The notes: generated by a model not told the origin, from the sequence alone. A stretch of 64,000 nucleotides of DNA from DASXUX01 sp036504595 (GCA_036504595.1 DASXUX010000044.1:68114-132113); one strand, 5' to 3'. Positions 1 through 8,779 are shown, numbered from the stretch's first letter. Translations and numbers: made by a program.

Positions 1-2
1 GC

Positions 3-1379
3 GGAGCCACTCGCGTTCAGGCCGGAATGGAACTGACGCATCTGCGCCTTCATCCCGGCGAAAGCATTCGCACGCCGCGGATCATGCTTCTGCGCTGGAG
101 CGGCGATCGCCTCGACGCGCACAACAGCTTCCGCCGTTTGCTGATGACGCACTATCAGCCGAAGCTCGGTGGCAAGCCCATCGATCTGGCGATCACCGCG
201 CAGACGTTCAACCGCTGGGCCAGCGGCACGCGGCCGAACTGGGCCACCGAACAAGGCCAGATCGAGGCGGCGAAGATCGCCAAGGATCTCGGCAGCGATA
301 CCCACTGGTTCGATGCCGGCTGGTTCGAAGGCAACTTCCCCAACGGCGTCGGCAACTGGTTTCCGAAACCCAAGGATTTTCCGAACGGCTTGAAGCCCGT
401 CGGCTTGGCATGCGAACAACTCGGGCTGAAGTTCCTGGTCTGGTACGAACCGGAGCGCGTCGGCAACGGCACGCAGATCGCTCGCGAACATCCAGAGTTC
501 GTGCTGCCAGAAAAGAAGGCTGCGGGGCAGGGTGGGTTGTTCAATCTCGGCGATCCGACAGCACGGCGCTGGATGACGGACCTGCTGATTCAGCAGATCG
601 CCGAGTTCCACATCCACACCTATCGCAACGATTTCAACATGGACCCGCTGCCGTTCTGGCGAGGCAACGACGCGCCCGACCGGCAGGGCATCACCGAAAT
701 CCGGTACGTCGAAGGCCTGTGGGCAATGTGGGACGAGATGCGCGCCAAGTATCCAAACATGTACCTGGACGACTGCGCCTCCGGAGGCCGGCGCATCGAC
801 TTGGAAATGCTGATGCGCTCCGTCGTGCAAACGCGCAGCGACACCGCCTGCATGACCGGTCGTTCGGAGTGGGACCAGTCGCAGACGCACGGCCTAAGCA
901 TGTACCTCCCGCTTCACGCGACGATCGGCTGGGATCCATCAACGTACGATTGCCGCAGCAGCGCCGCCGCGGGGTTCTGTGCGGAGTGGGACATTCTCGA
1001 CAAGAACTTTCCGTTCGATCAGGCGCGCGCGTGCATCGCTGAAATGAAGGAGAACCGTCCGTTCTTTGCCGGGGACTACTACCCGCTGACGCACTGGTCC
1101 ATGAGCCACGATCAGTGGATGGCCTGGCAGTTTCACCGCCCTGACCTCGACGCCGGCATCGTCCTCGCCTTCCGCCGCAAGGACTGCCCGTATCCCGCGC
1201 TCGAAGCGAAACTCCGCGGCATCAACCCCGAGCGGAATTACAGCGTCTCATTCATCGATGATCAGCATAAAGCCACGACAAAAACGATGACTGGCCGCGA
1301 ACTCTCGACTCTCGAACTGCGCCTGTTGGATCGACACAGCAGCTTGCTCGTGCGCTACAAATCAGAACCGCGACCGTAA
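3..1379 (+). CDS. Alpha-galactosidase, GH36 family (5' end outside window)
   Basis: The frame is open to the left window edge, with homologous residues before the first ATG at 27, so the gene is cut at its 5' end; 458 codons are visible. The visible part covers the end of the N-terminal beta domain (HPGESIRTPRI), the TIM barrel and the C-terminal beta domain. The motif WFDAGWFEG and the segment YRNDFNMDP, whose Asp is the expected nucleophile, fit GH36. DDCASGGRRIDLEML matches the family's xCxSGGxRxD acid/base segment. Family enzymes release terminal alpha-galactose from oligosaccharides or galactomannan. No export signal can be judged because the N-terminus is missing. The stop codon lies inside a dispersed REP-like repeat, so the last residues (SEPRP) are probably repeat-derived. 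It is convergent with the ThuA gene. The family is secure; the exact substrate is inferred. Confidence 0.9.
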   Translation, partial: GATRVQAGMELTHLRLHPGESIRTPRIMLLRWSGDRLDAHNSFRRLLMTHYQPKLGGKPIDLAITAQTFNRWASGTRPNWATEQGQIEAAKIAKDLGSDTHWFDAGWFEGNFPNGVGNWFPKPKDFPNGLKPVGLACEQLGLKFLVWYEPERVGNGTQIAREHPEFVLPEKKAAGQGGLFNLGDPTARRWMTDLLIQQIAEFHIHTYRNDFNMDPLPFWRGNDAPDRQGITEIRYVEGLWAMWDEMRAKYPNMYLDDCASGGRRIDLEMLMRSVVQTRSDTACMTGRSEWDQSQTHGLSMYLPLHATIGWDPSTYDCRSSAAAGFCAEWDILDKNFPFDQARACIAEMKENRPFFAGDYYPLTHWSMSHDQWMAWQFHRPDLDAGIVLAFRRKDCPYPALEAKLRGINPERNYSVSFIDDQHKATTKTMTGRELSTLELRLLDRHSSLLVRYKSEPRP

Positions 1380-1387
1380 GGGAGCGG
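1361..1387 (+). repeat. REP-like element, CCGCGACC family, copy 1
   Basis: Core CCGCGACCGTAAGGGAGCGG preceded by TCAGAA. The same core recurs at 40101-40122, with one change at 17541-17561, and inverted with one change at 13006-13032. This copy contains the TAA stop codon (1377-1379) of the alpha-galactosidase. Confidence 0.85.
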
Positions 1388-1397
1388 CCCTCCGGTT

Positions 1398-1423
1398 CCC
1401 CTCTCCCCCGCGAGGGAGAGGGG
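1398..1423. terminator. GC-rich hairpin between convergent genes
   Basis: CCCCTCTCCC (1398-1407) pairs perfectly with GGGAGAGGGG (1414-1423) around a 6-base loop. It sits between the 3' ends of the alpha-galactosidase and ThuA genes, so it could stop transcription from both sides. There is no clear T-run. The same hairpin family recurs at 30686, 32068 and 37980, so it may be a mobile palindrome rather than a dedicated terminator. Confidence 0.5.
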
Positions 1424-1478
1424 TTAGGGGTGAGGGGGCCGAGACGTGTGCCACTGTTGGCTTGTCCAGCAGTGACCC

Positions 1479-2363
1479 CTATTTCTTCCCCTTCGGATCC
1501 AGGTTCTGCTTCAGGTCGTCTTCGGTCACGGCGGAGGAGACGCCATCGGGCGGGACGTCCAGCTTGCACACCCAGACGAGGGCGTTGAGAATCGTCTTGC
1601 GAAGATTCTCGTCGCCCCAGTTCTTGTGGAAATGTCCGCCAGTCCAGCCGAAGCCGCGCCCGCCGTCTTCGCGTTCGGTGCACCACATCATAATTTCGTC
1701 CTTGCCCTTGTCGTCCTGAATGTGCTTGTACGGACCCTTGGGCCAGACGTACGGGCCGTCGCGGACTTGATCGGAAGGCTTGGCGACCAGGATCGGCGTG
1801 ACGCCTTTCATTTCCGGCCGGAAGCGAATGTGCATGTACCACTCGTCTTTGCAACTGTACGGCTTCACGCCGTTGGTGATGGGGTGCTTGGGGAACTCCT
1901 TGTATTCGGGCGACCACATCGGGTTGCACGAGAACTTGTCTTCGTAATAGCCGCCCGTCCAGTTGCAGAACTCCGGCCCCGCTTTGTCCTTCGGCACCTC
2001 GACCGCGAAGTGCATCATGCCGATGCCTACGCCCTTCTTGGCCAAAGCATCGATCACGGCCTTGTGATCGGCCTGGATATACGGATGGCCGCCGCCGCCG
2101 TCCGAGTACAGCACGACCGCCGCCGCGCCGTCGAAGACTTTCGGGTCCGCGACCCAGCCGTTCGTTTCCACGACGACTTGCAGCCCCGAAACTTTCTCCA
2201 GGCATTTTTTCAGCAGCATGCACCCGGCGCGGAACTCATGATCTCCCGGCCCGTGGCTCTGCTTGCCGGCAATCAAGACCAGCTTCTTGTCTTCCGCTCG
2301 CACCGCGCTCATGGAAAACGCGCAGGCGACCCAGGCCAGCAGGACGACGATCTTCAATGTCAT
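1479..2363 (-). CDS. ThuA-domain protein, exported
   Basis: A 294-residue protein starting with a signal peptide (hydrophobic VVLLAWVACAFSMSAV followed by RAED). The rest is a ThuA-like fold (trehalose-utilisation family, related to class I glutamine amidotransferases): an early strand LVLIAGKQSHG, then VVLYSDGGGGHPY, VGIGMMHFAVE and a late GFGWTGGHFHKNW segment. ThuA proteins in this type of bacterium are often exported and linked to carbohydrate use; the reaction is not established. The start has a good ribosome binding site (AAAGGAG about 6 bases upstream). The gene is convergent with the alpha-galactosidase and stands just upstream, on the same strand, of no close partner. Function beyond the family is unknown. 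Confidence 0.85.
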   Translation of the reverse strand: MTLKIVVLLAWVACAFSMSAVRAEDKKLVLIAGKQSHGPGDHEFRAGCMLLKKCLEKVSGLQVVVETNGWVADPKVFDGAAAVVLYSDGGGGHPYIQADHKAVIDALAKKGVGIGMMHFAVEVPKDKAGPEFCNWTGGYYEDKFSCNPMWSPEYKEFPKHPITNGVKPYSCKDEWYMHIRFRPEMKGVTPILVAKPSDQVRDGPYVWPKGPYKHIQDDKGKDEIMMWCTEREDGGRGFGWTGGHFHKNWGDENLRKTILNALVWVCKLDVPPDGVSSAVTEDDLKQNLDPKGKK

Positions 2364-2384
2364 GGAGAGCTCCTTTTCCTTTGG

Positions 2385-2460
2385 CGGGTCTCGGGTTGCG
2401 GGTCTACGGGCGGCTTACAGCAGGAGCATCCATCCCTATACCCCATACCCGATACCCCAG
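2385..2460. repeat. Degenerate heptamer arrays (CGGGTNN, then NNATACC)
   Basis: Three 7-base units (CGGGTCT, CGGGTTG, CGGGTCT) at 2385-2405 and three more (CTATACC, CCATACC, CGATACC) at 2436-2456. The second array, with flanks, is identical over 25 bases (2434-2458) to 41156-41180. The array ends 4 bases from the stop codon of the next gene. Confidence 0.8.
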
Positions 2461-2463
2461 CTT

Positions 2464-3351
2464 TTACCGGCGAATGATGCGAATCTGTGCGCCCGGCTGA
2501 ATCTGAATCTGACCGCCCGGCAGAATCTGCACCTGCTGCTGGATGGCCGGTTGATTGGCGGGCAGTGCGGCGCTGCTGTGCTGCTGCGGGTTGCCGCCGT
2601 CCAATTCGCGCTCCAGATCCACCGGCGGATTGGCTTCGCGTTCGATCTGGTAGCCGGCGCCAATGCCGATGGTGCGCGTCGTGAGCGGGTTGCGGGTGAG
2701 CGTCACCGGCACGCGGATGCGCTTGCCATCGCGTTCAACCAGCAGGATCGCTAGGCGTGCCGGGCCAACCGTGATGACTTCGCGCATTAAGTCCTTCACG
2801 CCATAAATCGGCCGGTCATTGATGGCCAGAACTTTATCGCCGACCTGCATGCCAGCGGCCGCGGCCGGGAAGGGCTTGGTCGCGCGCATGCCGTCATAAA
2901 GCGGCTGTTGCGAGTTGACGATCTGGTTGGCGCTGACAACCGGGCGCGGCACGACGCCGGGGCGTTCGTTCTTGTTCTCGTCCGGTTCCGGATCGGCGAT
3001 GTACATACCGAAGGCGTCCGCGTGGTCGTCGCTCTGCTGAAGTCCAATCCCCAGAAATCCCCGGCCCCTCAAAGCGATCAGCAGTTCCAGCGCGCGCATG
3101 CGCACTTCCGGATCGTCCGACTTGACCGCATACTCCAGTGGCTCGACGGAGGCCCGGCCCAAGCGCAGCAGCTCCTGGGATGCGTTGTTTCGTTCGGCCC
3201 AGTTCGCGGAGGAGAGCCCTTGAACCAGCGTGCGGGCCTGCTGCTGAGCGGCCTCGGTGACGCCCGGCGGCTGAGCGGCCACGGCGATGCCGGCGCAGAG
3301 CGCTGCCGCGCAAATCAAAGACTTCGCTACCGACTGGAAATGCCAGACCAT
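2464..3351 (-). CDS. Exported HEAT-like / PDZ domain protein
   Basis: I start this 295-residue protein at the ATG at 3351, because it opens a signal peptide (SLICAAALCAGIAVAAQ) and has GGAG upstream; the longer open frame upstream is repeat DNA. Residues of about 25-90 form a HEAT-like alpha repeat (ASQELLRLG, then DDPEVRMRALELL). A PDZ domain follows (PAAAAGMQVGDKVLAIND, then RDGKRIRVPVTLTR). The tail is rich in Gln and Ile (QQQVQILPGGQIQIQPG). PDZ domains bind peptide C-termini, so a scaffold or protease-adaptor role outside the cytoplasm is likely, but no protease triad is present. The promoter region is shared with the divergent membrane gene at 3551 and is filled by a heptamer array. Confidence 0.8.
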   Translation of the reverse strand: MVWHFQSVAKSLICAAALCAGIAVAAQPPGVTEAAQQQARTLVQGLSSANWAERNNASQELLRLGRASVEPLEYAVKSDDPEVRMRALELLIALRGRGFLGIGLQQSDDHADAFGMYIADPEPDENKNERPGVVPRPVVSANQIVNSQQPLYDGMRATKPFPAAAAGMQVGDKVLAINDRPIYGVKDLMREVITVGPARLAILLVERDGKRIRVPVTLTRNPLTTRTIGIGAGYQIEREANPPVDLERELDGGNPQQHSSAALPANQPAIQQQVQILPGGQIQIQPGAQIRIIRR

Positions 3352-3406
3352 GAACGCTCCGTCCCACTTGATAAAACGATAATCCGGCCGGGAGCAAAGT
3401 GCAACT

Positions 3407-3484
3407 TGGTACTTGGTGAATGGTGAGTGGTGTTTGGTGAGTGGTGGTCTGGTGTCTGGTGCCTGGTGCCTGGTGTCTGGTGAG
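3407..3484. repeat. Eleven-unit degenerate heptamer array, TGGTGNN
   Basis: Successive units TGGTACT, TGGTGAA, TGGTGAG, TGGTGTT, TGGTGAG, one 8-base unit, then TGGTGTC, TGGTGCC, TGGTGCC, TGGTGTC, TGGTGAG. The first four bases are fixed and the last two or three vary. It fills the spacer between divergent genes starting at 3351 and 3551. Confidence 0.9.
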
Positions 3485-3550
3485 GGAACGGGCGCGGTTG
3501 ACTGGAATGCTCTGGGGAGTATAGACAGCAGAGGACACTCGAAAATCAGG

Positions 3551-4540
3551 ATGGGACAGATGCGCAGCGGCCTCAGGCAGTGGGCACTACTCACGGCGTT
3601 TCTGTACATGCTCACGCTCGCGCTGCTGACGTTGCCGCTGCTTTTCGCGGCATTCTGGCAACCGACAACGCAGAGCCTGCCGCGCGACCTTACGGAAGTC
3701 GGTGAACTTTACCTGTGGCCCTGGTATTGGGCGATTCTGGTTGGTCTGGTGCTCCTGCAGGCACCCTTGCTCTTCATCTCAGTCCGCGTTGCACGCCGGC
3801 AGCGACCAACCCGCGCAAGCTGGACGTTACTTGCTATCGTTTCCGCGCTGATGGTCGGTTTGATTTTCGTCGGTTTTGGGTTCGCGCTTTGGGATGTGTT
3901 TGGCCAGGGCGATTCGCGCGCCTGGATGCCGCTCGCTTTGGGCGCGATGGCTTGGCTCGTGTGGGCCGTGATCTTCTCTCGGTACGCCTACAACAAGAAC
4001 CCCGCCTCATCGTTGCGCAAGATTCTGGACCGTCTGATCGGCGGCAGCATCGCCGAACTGCTGATCGCGGTACCGTGCCACGTTTACGTGCGGCATCGGA
4101 ACGACTGCTGCGCCGGCTTTGGCACGTTTCTGGGATTGGCGACTGGGCTCTCCGTTTTGCTCTTTGCTTTCGGGCCGGGCGTTTTCTTTCTGTTCGTGGA
4201 ACGAGCGCGGCGGCTCAAGCGTCTCGAAGAAGAGGGCGAAACGGACGCGGTGGTCAGCGGCTGGACCAGCCGAAAAGTCCGCCACACGCGTCACGCGATG
4301 CTCTGGACGCTCGGCGCGATCATCTTCATGATGGCACTGATGGTCGTCGCAGCTTTCATCAAAGGCGGCCAAAGCTGGCTCGGTGCCGCTCGCGCCAGCT
4401 TCGTCGTGATCGGCGCCATTGCCGGCTATCACGCTTGGCGCGCCTACCTGCGTCGCGAGCCGGGTTGGCGGCTCGCATTGGCGGGGGCCATTATCCTCAG
4501 CGAAAGCATCGTCGCGGCGCTGGTTTGGACCTGGAAATAG
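3551..4540 (+). CDS. Polytopic membrane protein with conserved His/Cys segment
   Basis: A 329-residue integral membrane protein from ATG 3551; the longer upstream frame is only repeat DNA. About eight membrane segments are visible, starting with LLTAFLYMLTLALLTLPLL. After the fourth lies a segment that looks like a signature rather than plain hydrophobic sequence: IAELLIAVPCHVYVRHRNDC, followed by CAGFGTFLG and AFGPGVFFLF. The Cys, His and paired Cys could bind a metal or haem, which is only inference. I do not recognise a named family. It stands alone, divergent from the PDZ protein gene, with no enzyme neighbour to suggest a role. Confidence 0.75.
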   Translation: MGQMRSGLRQWALLTAFLYMLTLALLTLPLLFAAFWQPTTQSLPRDLTEVGELYLWPWYWAILVGLVLLQAPLLFISVRVARRQRPTRASWTLLAIVSALMVGLIFVGFGFALWDVFGQGDSRAWMPLALGAMAWLVWAVIFSRYAYNKNPASSLRKILDRLIGGSIAELLIAVPCHVYVRHRNDCCAGFGTFLGLATGLSVLLFAFGPGVFFLFVERARRLKRLEEEGETDAVVSGWTSRKVRHTRHAMLWTLGAIIFMMALMVVAAFIKGGQSWLGAARASFVVIGAIAGYHAWRAYLRREPGWRLALAGAIILSESIVAALVWTWK

Positions 4541-4850
4541 CCACACCGCACTCTCTGCCACTTGTTCTGCTCAAAAAAAGACAATCGCCTTCCAGATAGG
4601 AAACTTTTCACTCTGCACATGTGTCCTTTCGGCAACGACACTACGCGCATTCTGCAAACCTACCCGCCTATATCACTCTACGGTAATTGAACTTTTCAGA
4701 TCGGCGGCTTTGCACCTCGAAATAGTGCGGCTTTCATGTGCTCAAGTGCAATGGCGCGGAATATGCCAAGCGCAACACTACCTGTGGTGATGGTCGAATC
4801 CGAATGCCGCCACCAAGGCAAAAAAGAACGCGAGAAAGGAGGCGGGAAAC
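4541..4850. other. Spacer without recognised feature
   Basis: About 310 bases with lower GC than the surroundings. I see no gene, array or strong hairpin. It ends with the strong Shine-Dalgarno sequence of the next gene. Confidence 0.5.
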
Positions 4851-5201
4851 ATGGACGAAGAACGCAGCAACAGTCGCACGCGCGCAGTCATGGCCGGTGT
4901 CGCACGCGAATCACGGGACGAGCGGTTCAAGGCGTACTTGGACACGGCAAAAAGCGCTGCGCTCAAGCAGCACGAACTCGACATGCTTGCCGCCCAAGTC
5001 AAAGCCTTCGTGAATATTTCCCCTCGAAAAGCGGACACCGAGGACTACCTGAACAGCGACCTGTGCGAACGCGTCACTCGCCGGCGCGAAGAAGCCCAGC
5101 GCCAGAAGAAGGCTCAGGAGCGCAAAGTCTGCATGCTCGCTCTCGGTGGCGTGATGCTTTCGGCTGCGCTGGTCGCGGTGCTGGTGATGCTGGGACATTA
5201 G
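4851..5201 (+). CDS. Small tail-anchored membrane protein, unknown
   Basis: A 116-residue protein with an excellent ribosome binding site (AAAGGAGG about 9 bases before ATG). Residues 1-90 are charged and mostly helical (RVTRRREEAQRQKKAQE just before the membrane), and a single C-terminal membrane segment follows (VCMLALGGVMLSAALVAVLVML). The topology is that of a tail-anchored cytoplasmic protein. No family is recognised. A heptamer array begins 1 base after its stop codon. The convergent neighbour is a Ser/Thr kinase, so a shared role is possible but not shown. Confidence 0.75.
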   Translation: MDEERSNSRTRAVMAGVARESRDERFKAYLDTAKSAALKQHELDMLAAQVKAFVNISPRKADTEDYLNSDLCERVTRRREEAQRQKKAQERKVCMLALGGVMLSAALVAVLVMLGH

Positions 5202-5202
5202 T

Positions 5203-5244
5203 TGGTGATTGGTGCGTGGTACTTGGTGAGTGGTACTTGGTGAA
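5203..5244. repeat. Six-unit heptamer array, TGGTNNN
   Basis: Units TGGTGAT, TGGTGCG, TGGTACT, TGGTGAG, TGGTACT, TGGTGAA, starting directly after the stop codon at 5201. Same word family as 3407-3484. Confidence 0.9.
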
Positions 5245-5272
5245 AGGCAGGTAGGAGGCATTAAGCGCGGAC

Positions 5273-6667
5273 TTACTGGCGTGCAACTACGACGCTGATC
5301 AGCAAGGCCAGTGCGGCTAGCGCCACAAACAAACCCACAAAAATCGCGAGCTTCACATTGGATCCCGCGTCGGCCGATGCGCGCTTCTTCGCTGGCGCCG
5401 GCGTCTCGGTCGCGGGCGGAGGAGGATGCAGCGGTTTGCGCGTCTTGGGCGCGCTGCCGAAACGGGAATCGTGCGGGCTGGGCACGTGGGCCAGCATGGG
5501 TTCGAGCGCGTCCACATTCTCCGTGCGGACTTCCGGCAGCGGCGAGCCCGGCGCTTTTGATTGTTTGTAGAACGGAACATCCGGACGCGAGACGCTGGAC
5601 CGGCCCGGCGCCGGGCGTGCACCCTGTGGCGCGAGCCCCTTCTTGACGCGCTGGACGTCGGCGACCAGTTCGGCGGGCGTCTGATACCGTTCGGAGATGT
5701 TCTTGGCCATCATGCGTTCGATCAGGTGGCAGAAATTCAGCGAGATGGTGTGATCGATCTCATGCGGACTGGGCACCTGCTCGTTCAGATGCTTCATCAT
5801 GACGACCGCCGGCGTTTCGCCTTCGAACGGCGGGCGGCCCGTGACCATTTCGTAAACCGTCGTTCCCAGCGAGTAGATATCGGAACGAATATCTGCCTCG
5901 GACTTCCCCTCGATCTGTTCCGGCGAAAGATAGAACGGCGTGCCCATGGCGATGCCGGCCTGCGTGATGCGGCGCCGGCCTTGCATCTCGCTGTCGAGCG
6001 CCAGGCCCATGTCGGTCAGCTTGGCGACACCCTGCTCGGTCACAATGATGTTTTCCGGCTTGATGTCGCGGTGAACCAGGTGTTCGCCGTGAATGTGATC
6101 GAGCGCGGACGCGATCTGCTCGACAATATTCAGCGTCTCCTGTTCGGTCAGCCGGCCTTTCTGTTCCAGCAGCGCAAAGACGTCGTAGCCCTGCACGTAC
6201 TCCATCACCAGAAAGTTGTAGCCGTCCGCTTGGCCGACATCGAGCCCGTGGACGATGTTGGGATGATCGAGTTCGAATGCCGCCCGCGCCTCTTGTTCGA
6301 AGCGCTGCAAGAACGTTTTGTCCTTGGCGCGGCTGCGGGGAAGCACTTTCAGCGCGACGACGTGGCTGTCGCGAGTGTCGCGAGCCTGATAGACAGCGCC
6401 CATGCCGCCTTCGCCCAATTTGCGGATCAATTCGTACTGTCCGATGCGTGAGACTTTTTGGTCGGCTTCGCGTTGAACATTGAGCAGCCGGCTGAGTTGA
6501 GTGCGCGTGAGATAACCGCGCCCAATCAGCAATTCGCCCATGCGCTCATTCTTGCCGGTTTGCTCGGAATGATGCTGCAGCGCCAGACATTCTTCGACTT
6601 CGGCGGGCTGGCAGAGTCCCTGGGCCACCGCGAGCTGTCCAAGCCGGATATCGTCAAGATTGGGCAT
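5273..6667 (-). CDS. Ser/Thr protein kinase with GspE/MshE-like N-terminal region
   Basis: I start at ATG 6667 (464 residues); the longer frame upstream is repeat DNA. Residues of about 5-70 carry two helical repeats (LGQLAVAQGLC, then MGELLIGRGYLTRTQLSRLL) that resemble the N-terminal domain of type II secretion/pilus ATPases. The Hanks-type kinase domain spans about 77-340: glycine loop GEGGMGAVY, VALK lysine, catalytic HRDIKPEN, TDMGLA in place of DFG, and GTPFYLSPEQ. A Pro/Arg-rich linker follows, and the protein ends in one membrane helix (VKLAIFVGLFVALAALALLI), with almost nothing beyond it. It should therefore be a membrane-attached kinase without an extracytoplasmic sensor; the N-terminal module may be the input. 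The kinase call is secure. Confidence 0.93.
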   Translation of the reverse strand: MPNLDDIRLGQLAVAQGLCQPAEVEECLALQHHSEQTGKNERMGELLIGRGYLTRTQLSRLLNVQREADQKVSRIGQYELIRKLGEGGMGAVYQARDTRDSHVVALKVLPRSRAKDKTFLQRFEQEARAAFELDHPNIVHGLDVGQADGYNFLVMEYVQGYDVFALLEQKGRLTEQETLNIVEQIASALDHIHGEHLVHRDIKPENIIVTEQGVAKLTDMGLALDSEMQGRRRITQAGIAMGTPFYLSPEQIEGKSEADIRSDIYSLGTTVYEMVTGRPPFEGETPAVVMMKHLNEQVPSPHEIDHTISLNFCHLIERMMAKNISERYQTPAELVADVQRVKKGLAPQGARPAPGRSSVSRPDVPFYKQSKAPGSPLPEVRTENVDALEPMLAHVPSPHDSRFGSAPKTRKPLHPPPPATETPAPAKKRASADAGSNVKLAIFVGLFVALAALALLISVVVARQ

Positions 6668-6676
6668 GGGTCTCTC

Positions 6677-6789
6677 TGGTGAGTGGTCAGTGGTGAGCGG
6701 TGAGTGGCAAGCGCAGCCGCGTGCGCGCACCAGTCACCAATCACCAAATACCAAGTACCACTCACCAACTACCACTCACCAAGTACCAC
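6677..6789. repeat. Paired inverted heptamer arrays (TGGTGAG / NNNTACC)
   Basis: Left arm 6677-6704 has units TGGTGAG, TGGTCAG, TGGTGAG, CGGTGAG. Right arm 6729-6789 has the complementary word (AGTCACC, AATCACC, AAATACC, AAGTACC, ACTCACC, AACTACC, ACTCACC, AAGTACC). The arms can pair into a long imperfect hairpin in the divergent promoter region between the kinase and the GH20-like gene. Confidence 0.85.
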
Positions 6790-6892
6790 GTCAAGGCATA
6801 GCGTAACGAGACTCGTTGTGCTAAGGTACATATGTAGTGCACGTTGGCGGTGAACGACGGCTGCACACCCCTTCTGATGCGAGGCCTGGCAT

Positions 6893-8779
6893 ATGCCACA
6901 GGAACTTTCCGAGACCAGACTGTACCTTCTGCCTTACCCGCGAAACATCAGTTTACGCGGCGCGCCGCTCCGCCCGGCGCCATCGAATTACCTGTACATT
7001 TCCGATAATGCCACGGTCAATATGCGCCGCCGCTGCCATGTGCTGTGCAAACAGCTCTATGAATGCGGCTTCCGAACCAACCCTGAAAGCACGAACAGAC
7101 TCAGCCCCACCCAGGCCCTGTTCACGCCCGCGGCCACCATGCCCAAGTGGGATGGCCTCGAACGCCCGCTGCGCGGACAGTGCGCCGCCCCCGAAGGCTA
7201 CCGGATGAACGTGACGTCCGTCGGCGTGCTGATGCATAGCGCCGACGACCAGGGAATGCAGCATGCGGGCGCCACGCTTAAACAACTCCTGCTGGATGGC
7301 CCTGAAATCCCGGGCATGGAGATCGAAGATTACCCGCTCCTGCCGTGGCGCATCATGCACCTCGATTTCAGAGGCTGGGCGCCGACGGCCGAGCACCTCA
7401 AGCAGATCATCACAAATTTCGCCGACCTCAAGATCAACGCGCTGATCCTAGACTACGAGTCCTTTTTTGATTTTCCTTCGCAGCCCGGCCTGGCGTCCGA
7501 AGGCGCGCTTTCGCCCGCGGAAGTGTCCGAGATCGAATTGCACGCGCAGGATTTCGGCGTCACGCTCATCCCCCTGGTCCCCTGCCTGGGCAATGTGAAT
7601 CACGTGCTCCGGCTGCCGTCCTACGCGGCGCTGCGGGAGCATCCCGAATACTTCCAGCAGTATTGCCCGGTGCTGCCTGAAACGCTGGGCATCGTCACCG
7701 CCATGATGGAAGATTTGGCGAGTATCCATCTCGGCAAGTTCATCCACGCCGGCGGGGACGAGGTTCGCCTGCTGGGCGCGCATCCGGCCAGCGAGGCGCG
7801 CGCCAAGCAGTTGGGTGGCCGAGCGGCGTTGTACCTGGACTACGTCGGCAAGGTGAGCCGTTACCTGGTGAATGGCGGCCGTATCCCCATGCTCTGGGAC
7901 GACATGTTCCGCCGCATGAGCGACGAGCAGGTGAAATGGCTGCCGGAAGAAGCCATCTTGAACTCCTGGCAGTATGAAGGCCACGGCGGCCACGCCACTC
8001 CCGCCATCCTCACCAACCTGGACCGCTACCGGCGGCTGGGGCGCCGCGTGTGGGGCGCCGCGACGCGCTCCCCGGCGGCACGTTACGACGCATTCGACAA
8101 CATTGACGCCTGGACCGAAGCCGCCGAGATGGGTTACGTGGACGGCCTGGTCACCACCGCCTGGACGCGCGATCACACCCTCGGCCCACTCTTCGCCCCC
8201 TCCGAAACGACATGGCCCGCGGCCTTGTACGCGGCCGAACGCATGTGGTCGGGCATCAAGGGCCTGCCGCGCGAGCAGTTCCCGCAGCGGTTCGTCGTAC
8301 GCATGTTCGGCGCAAAAGATGCCGCCTTGCAGAGCCGCCTGTGGGCCGGCATGGACCTGATTCTGCGCGAGCATTATCGCCAGGCCCGCGAGTACCTCGC
8401 TCCTTTGCTGAACATGGTTCCGCGCGGCGCAAACACGCTGGGCTTCCTGGAAAGCTGGTGCGCCATTGGCGCTCTGAAGGATTACGTGCGCAGCTTCGAA
8501 ACGGATGTCAGCAGCAACTATTCCAACCTGTTGGCCGGTTGCGGAGACCCGTTCAACTCCGGCCGCCTGCGCTGGCGCGTGCTGGATGCCAAAGCCAAAG
8601 CCGGCAATGTCATCGCCCGCTTCCAGCAACAGGCCCTGCGGCTGACCAGTGAGCGTCAGATTCAGGAGTACATCGAATCAAGTGTCGCCTACAGTCTGAA
8701 GCAGCTTGAAGAAATGGATTCCCTGCTGACCAACTATCCCCTGCCCCCACCCGAATGGCAGCAGGCGGTGCACATTTAG
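6893..8779 (+). CDS. GH20-like beta-N-acetylhexosaminidase family protein
   Basis: A 628-residue protein with GAGG about 8 bases before ATG 6893. An N-terminal alpha/beta domain (about 1-150) precedes a TIM barrel that opens with RIMHLDFRGWAPTAEHLKQI. The sequence FIHAGGDEVRLLG has the Asp-Glu pair (residues 289-290) that carries the substrate-assisted mechanism in GH20 enzymes, and ILNSWQYEGHGG and GLVTTAWTRDHTLG fit later barrel strands. Family members remove terminal GlcNAc or GalNAc. No signal peptide is visible, so it probably acts in the cytoplasm on imported sugars. The MFS gene 112 bases downstream may supply them, which is inference from context. The lack of some aromatic pocket motifs makes exact specificity uncertain. 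Confidence 0.8.
   Translation: MPQELSETRLYLLPYPRNISLRGAPLRPAPSNYLYISDNATVNMRRRCHVLCKQLYECGFRTNPESTNRLSPTQALFTPAATMPKWDGLERPLRGQCAAPEGYRMNVTSVGVLMHSADDQGMQHAGATLKQLLLDGPEIPGMEIEDYPLLPWRIMHLDFRGWAPTAEHLKQIITNFADLKINALILDYESFFDFPSQPGLASEGALSPAEVSEIELHAQDFGVTLIPLVPCLGNVNHVLRLPSYAALREHPEYFQQYCPVLPETLGIVTAMMEDLASIHLGKFIHAGGDEVRLLGAHPASEARAKQLGGRAALYLDYVGKVSRYLVNGGRIPMLWDDMFRRMSDEQVKWLPEEAILNSWQYEGHGGHATPAILTNLDRYRRLGRRVWGAATRSPAARYDAFDNIDAWTEAAEMGYVDGLVTTAWTRDHTLGPLFAPSETTWPAALYAAERMWSGIKGLPREQFPQRFVVRMFGAKDAALQSRLWAGMDLILREHYRQAREYLAPLLNMVPRGANTLGFLESWCAIGALKDYVRSFETDVSSNYSNLLAGCGDPFNSGRLRWRVLDAKAKAGNVIARFQQQALRLTSERQIQEYIESSVAYSLKQLEEMDSLLTNYPLPPPEWQQAVHI

Noticed and set aside
3407..3484. Considered as a CRISPR array
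   Set aside because: Units are only 7 bases with no spacers; none of the other arrays has 20-40 base repeats with unique spacers, and no cas gene is present.
4736..5254. 172-codon plus-strand frame overlapping the small tail-anchored protein gene
   Set aside because: It competes with the frame at 4851, which has a strong ribosome binding site and a clear membrane helix.
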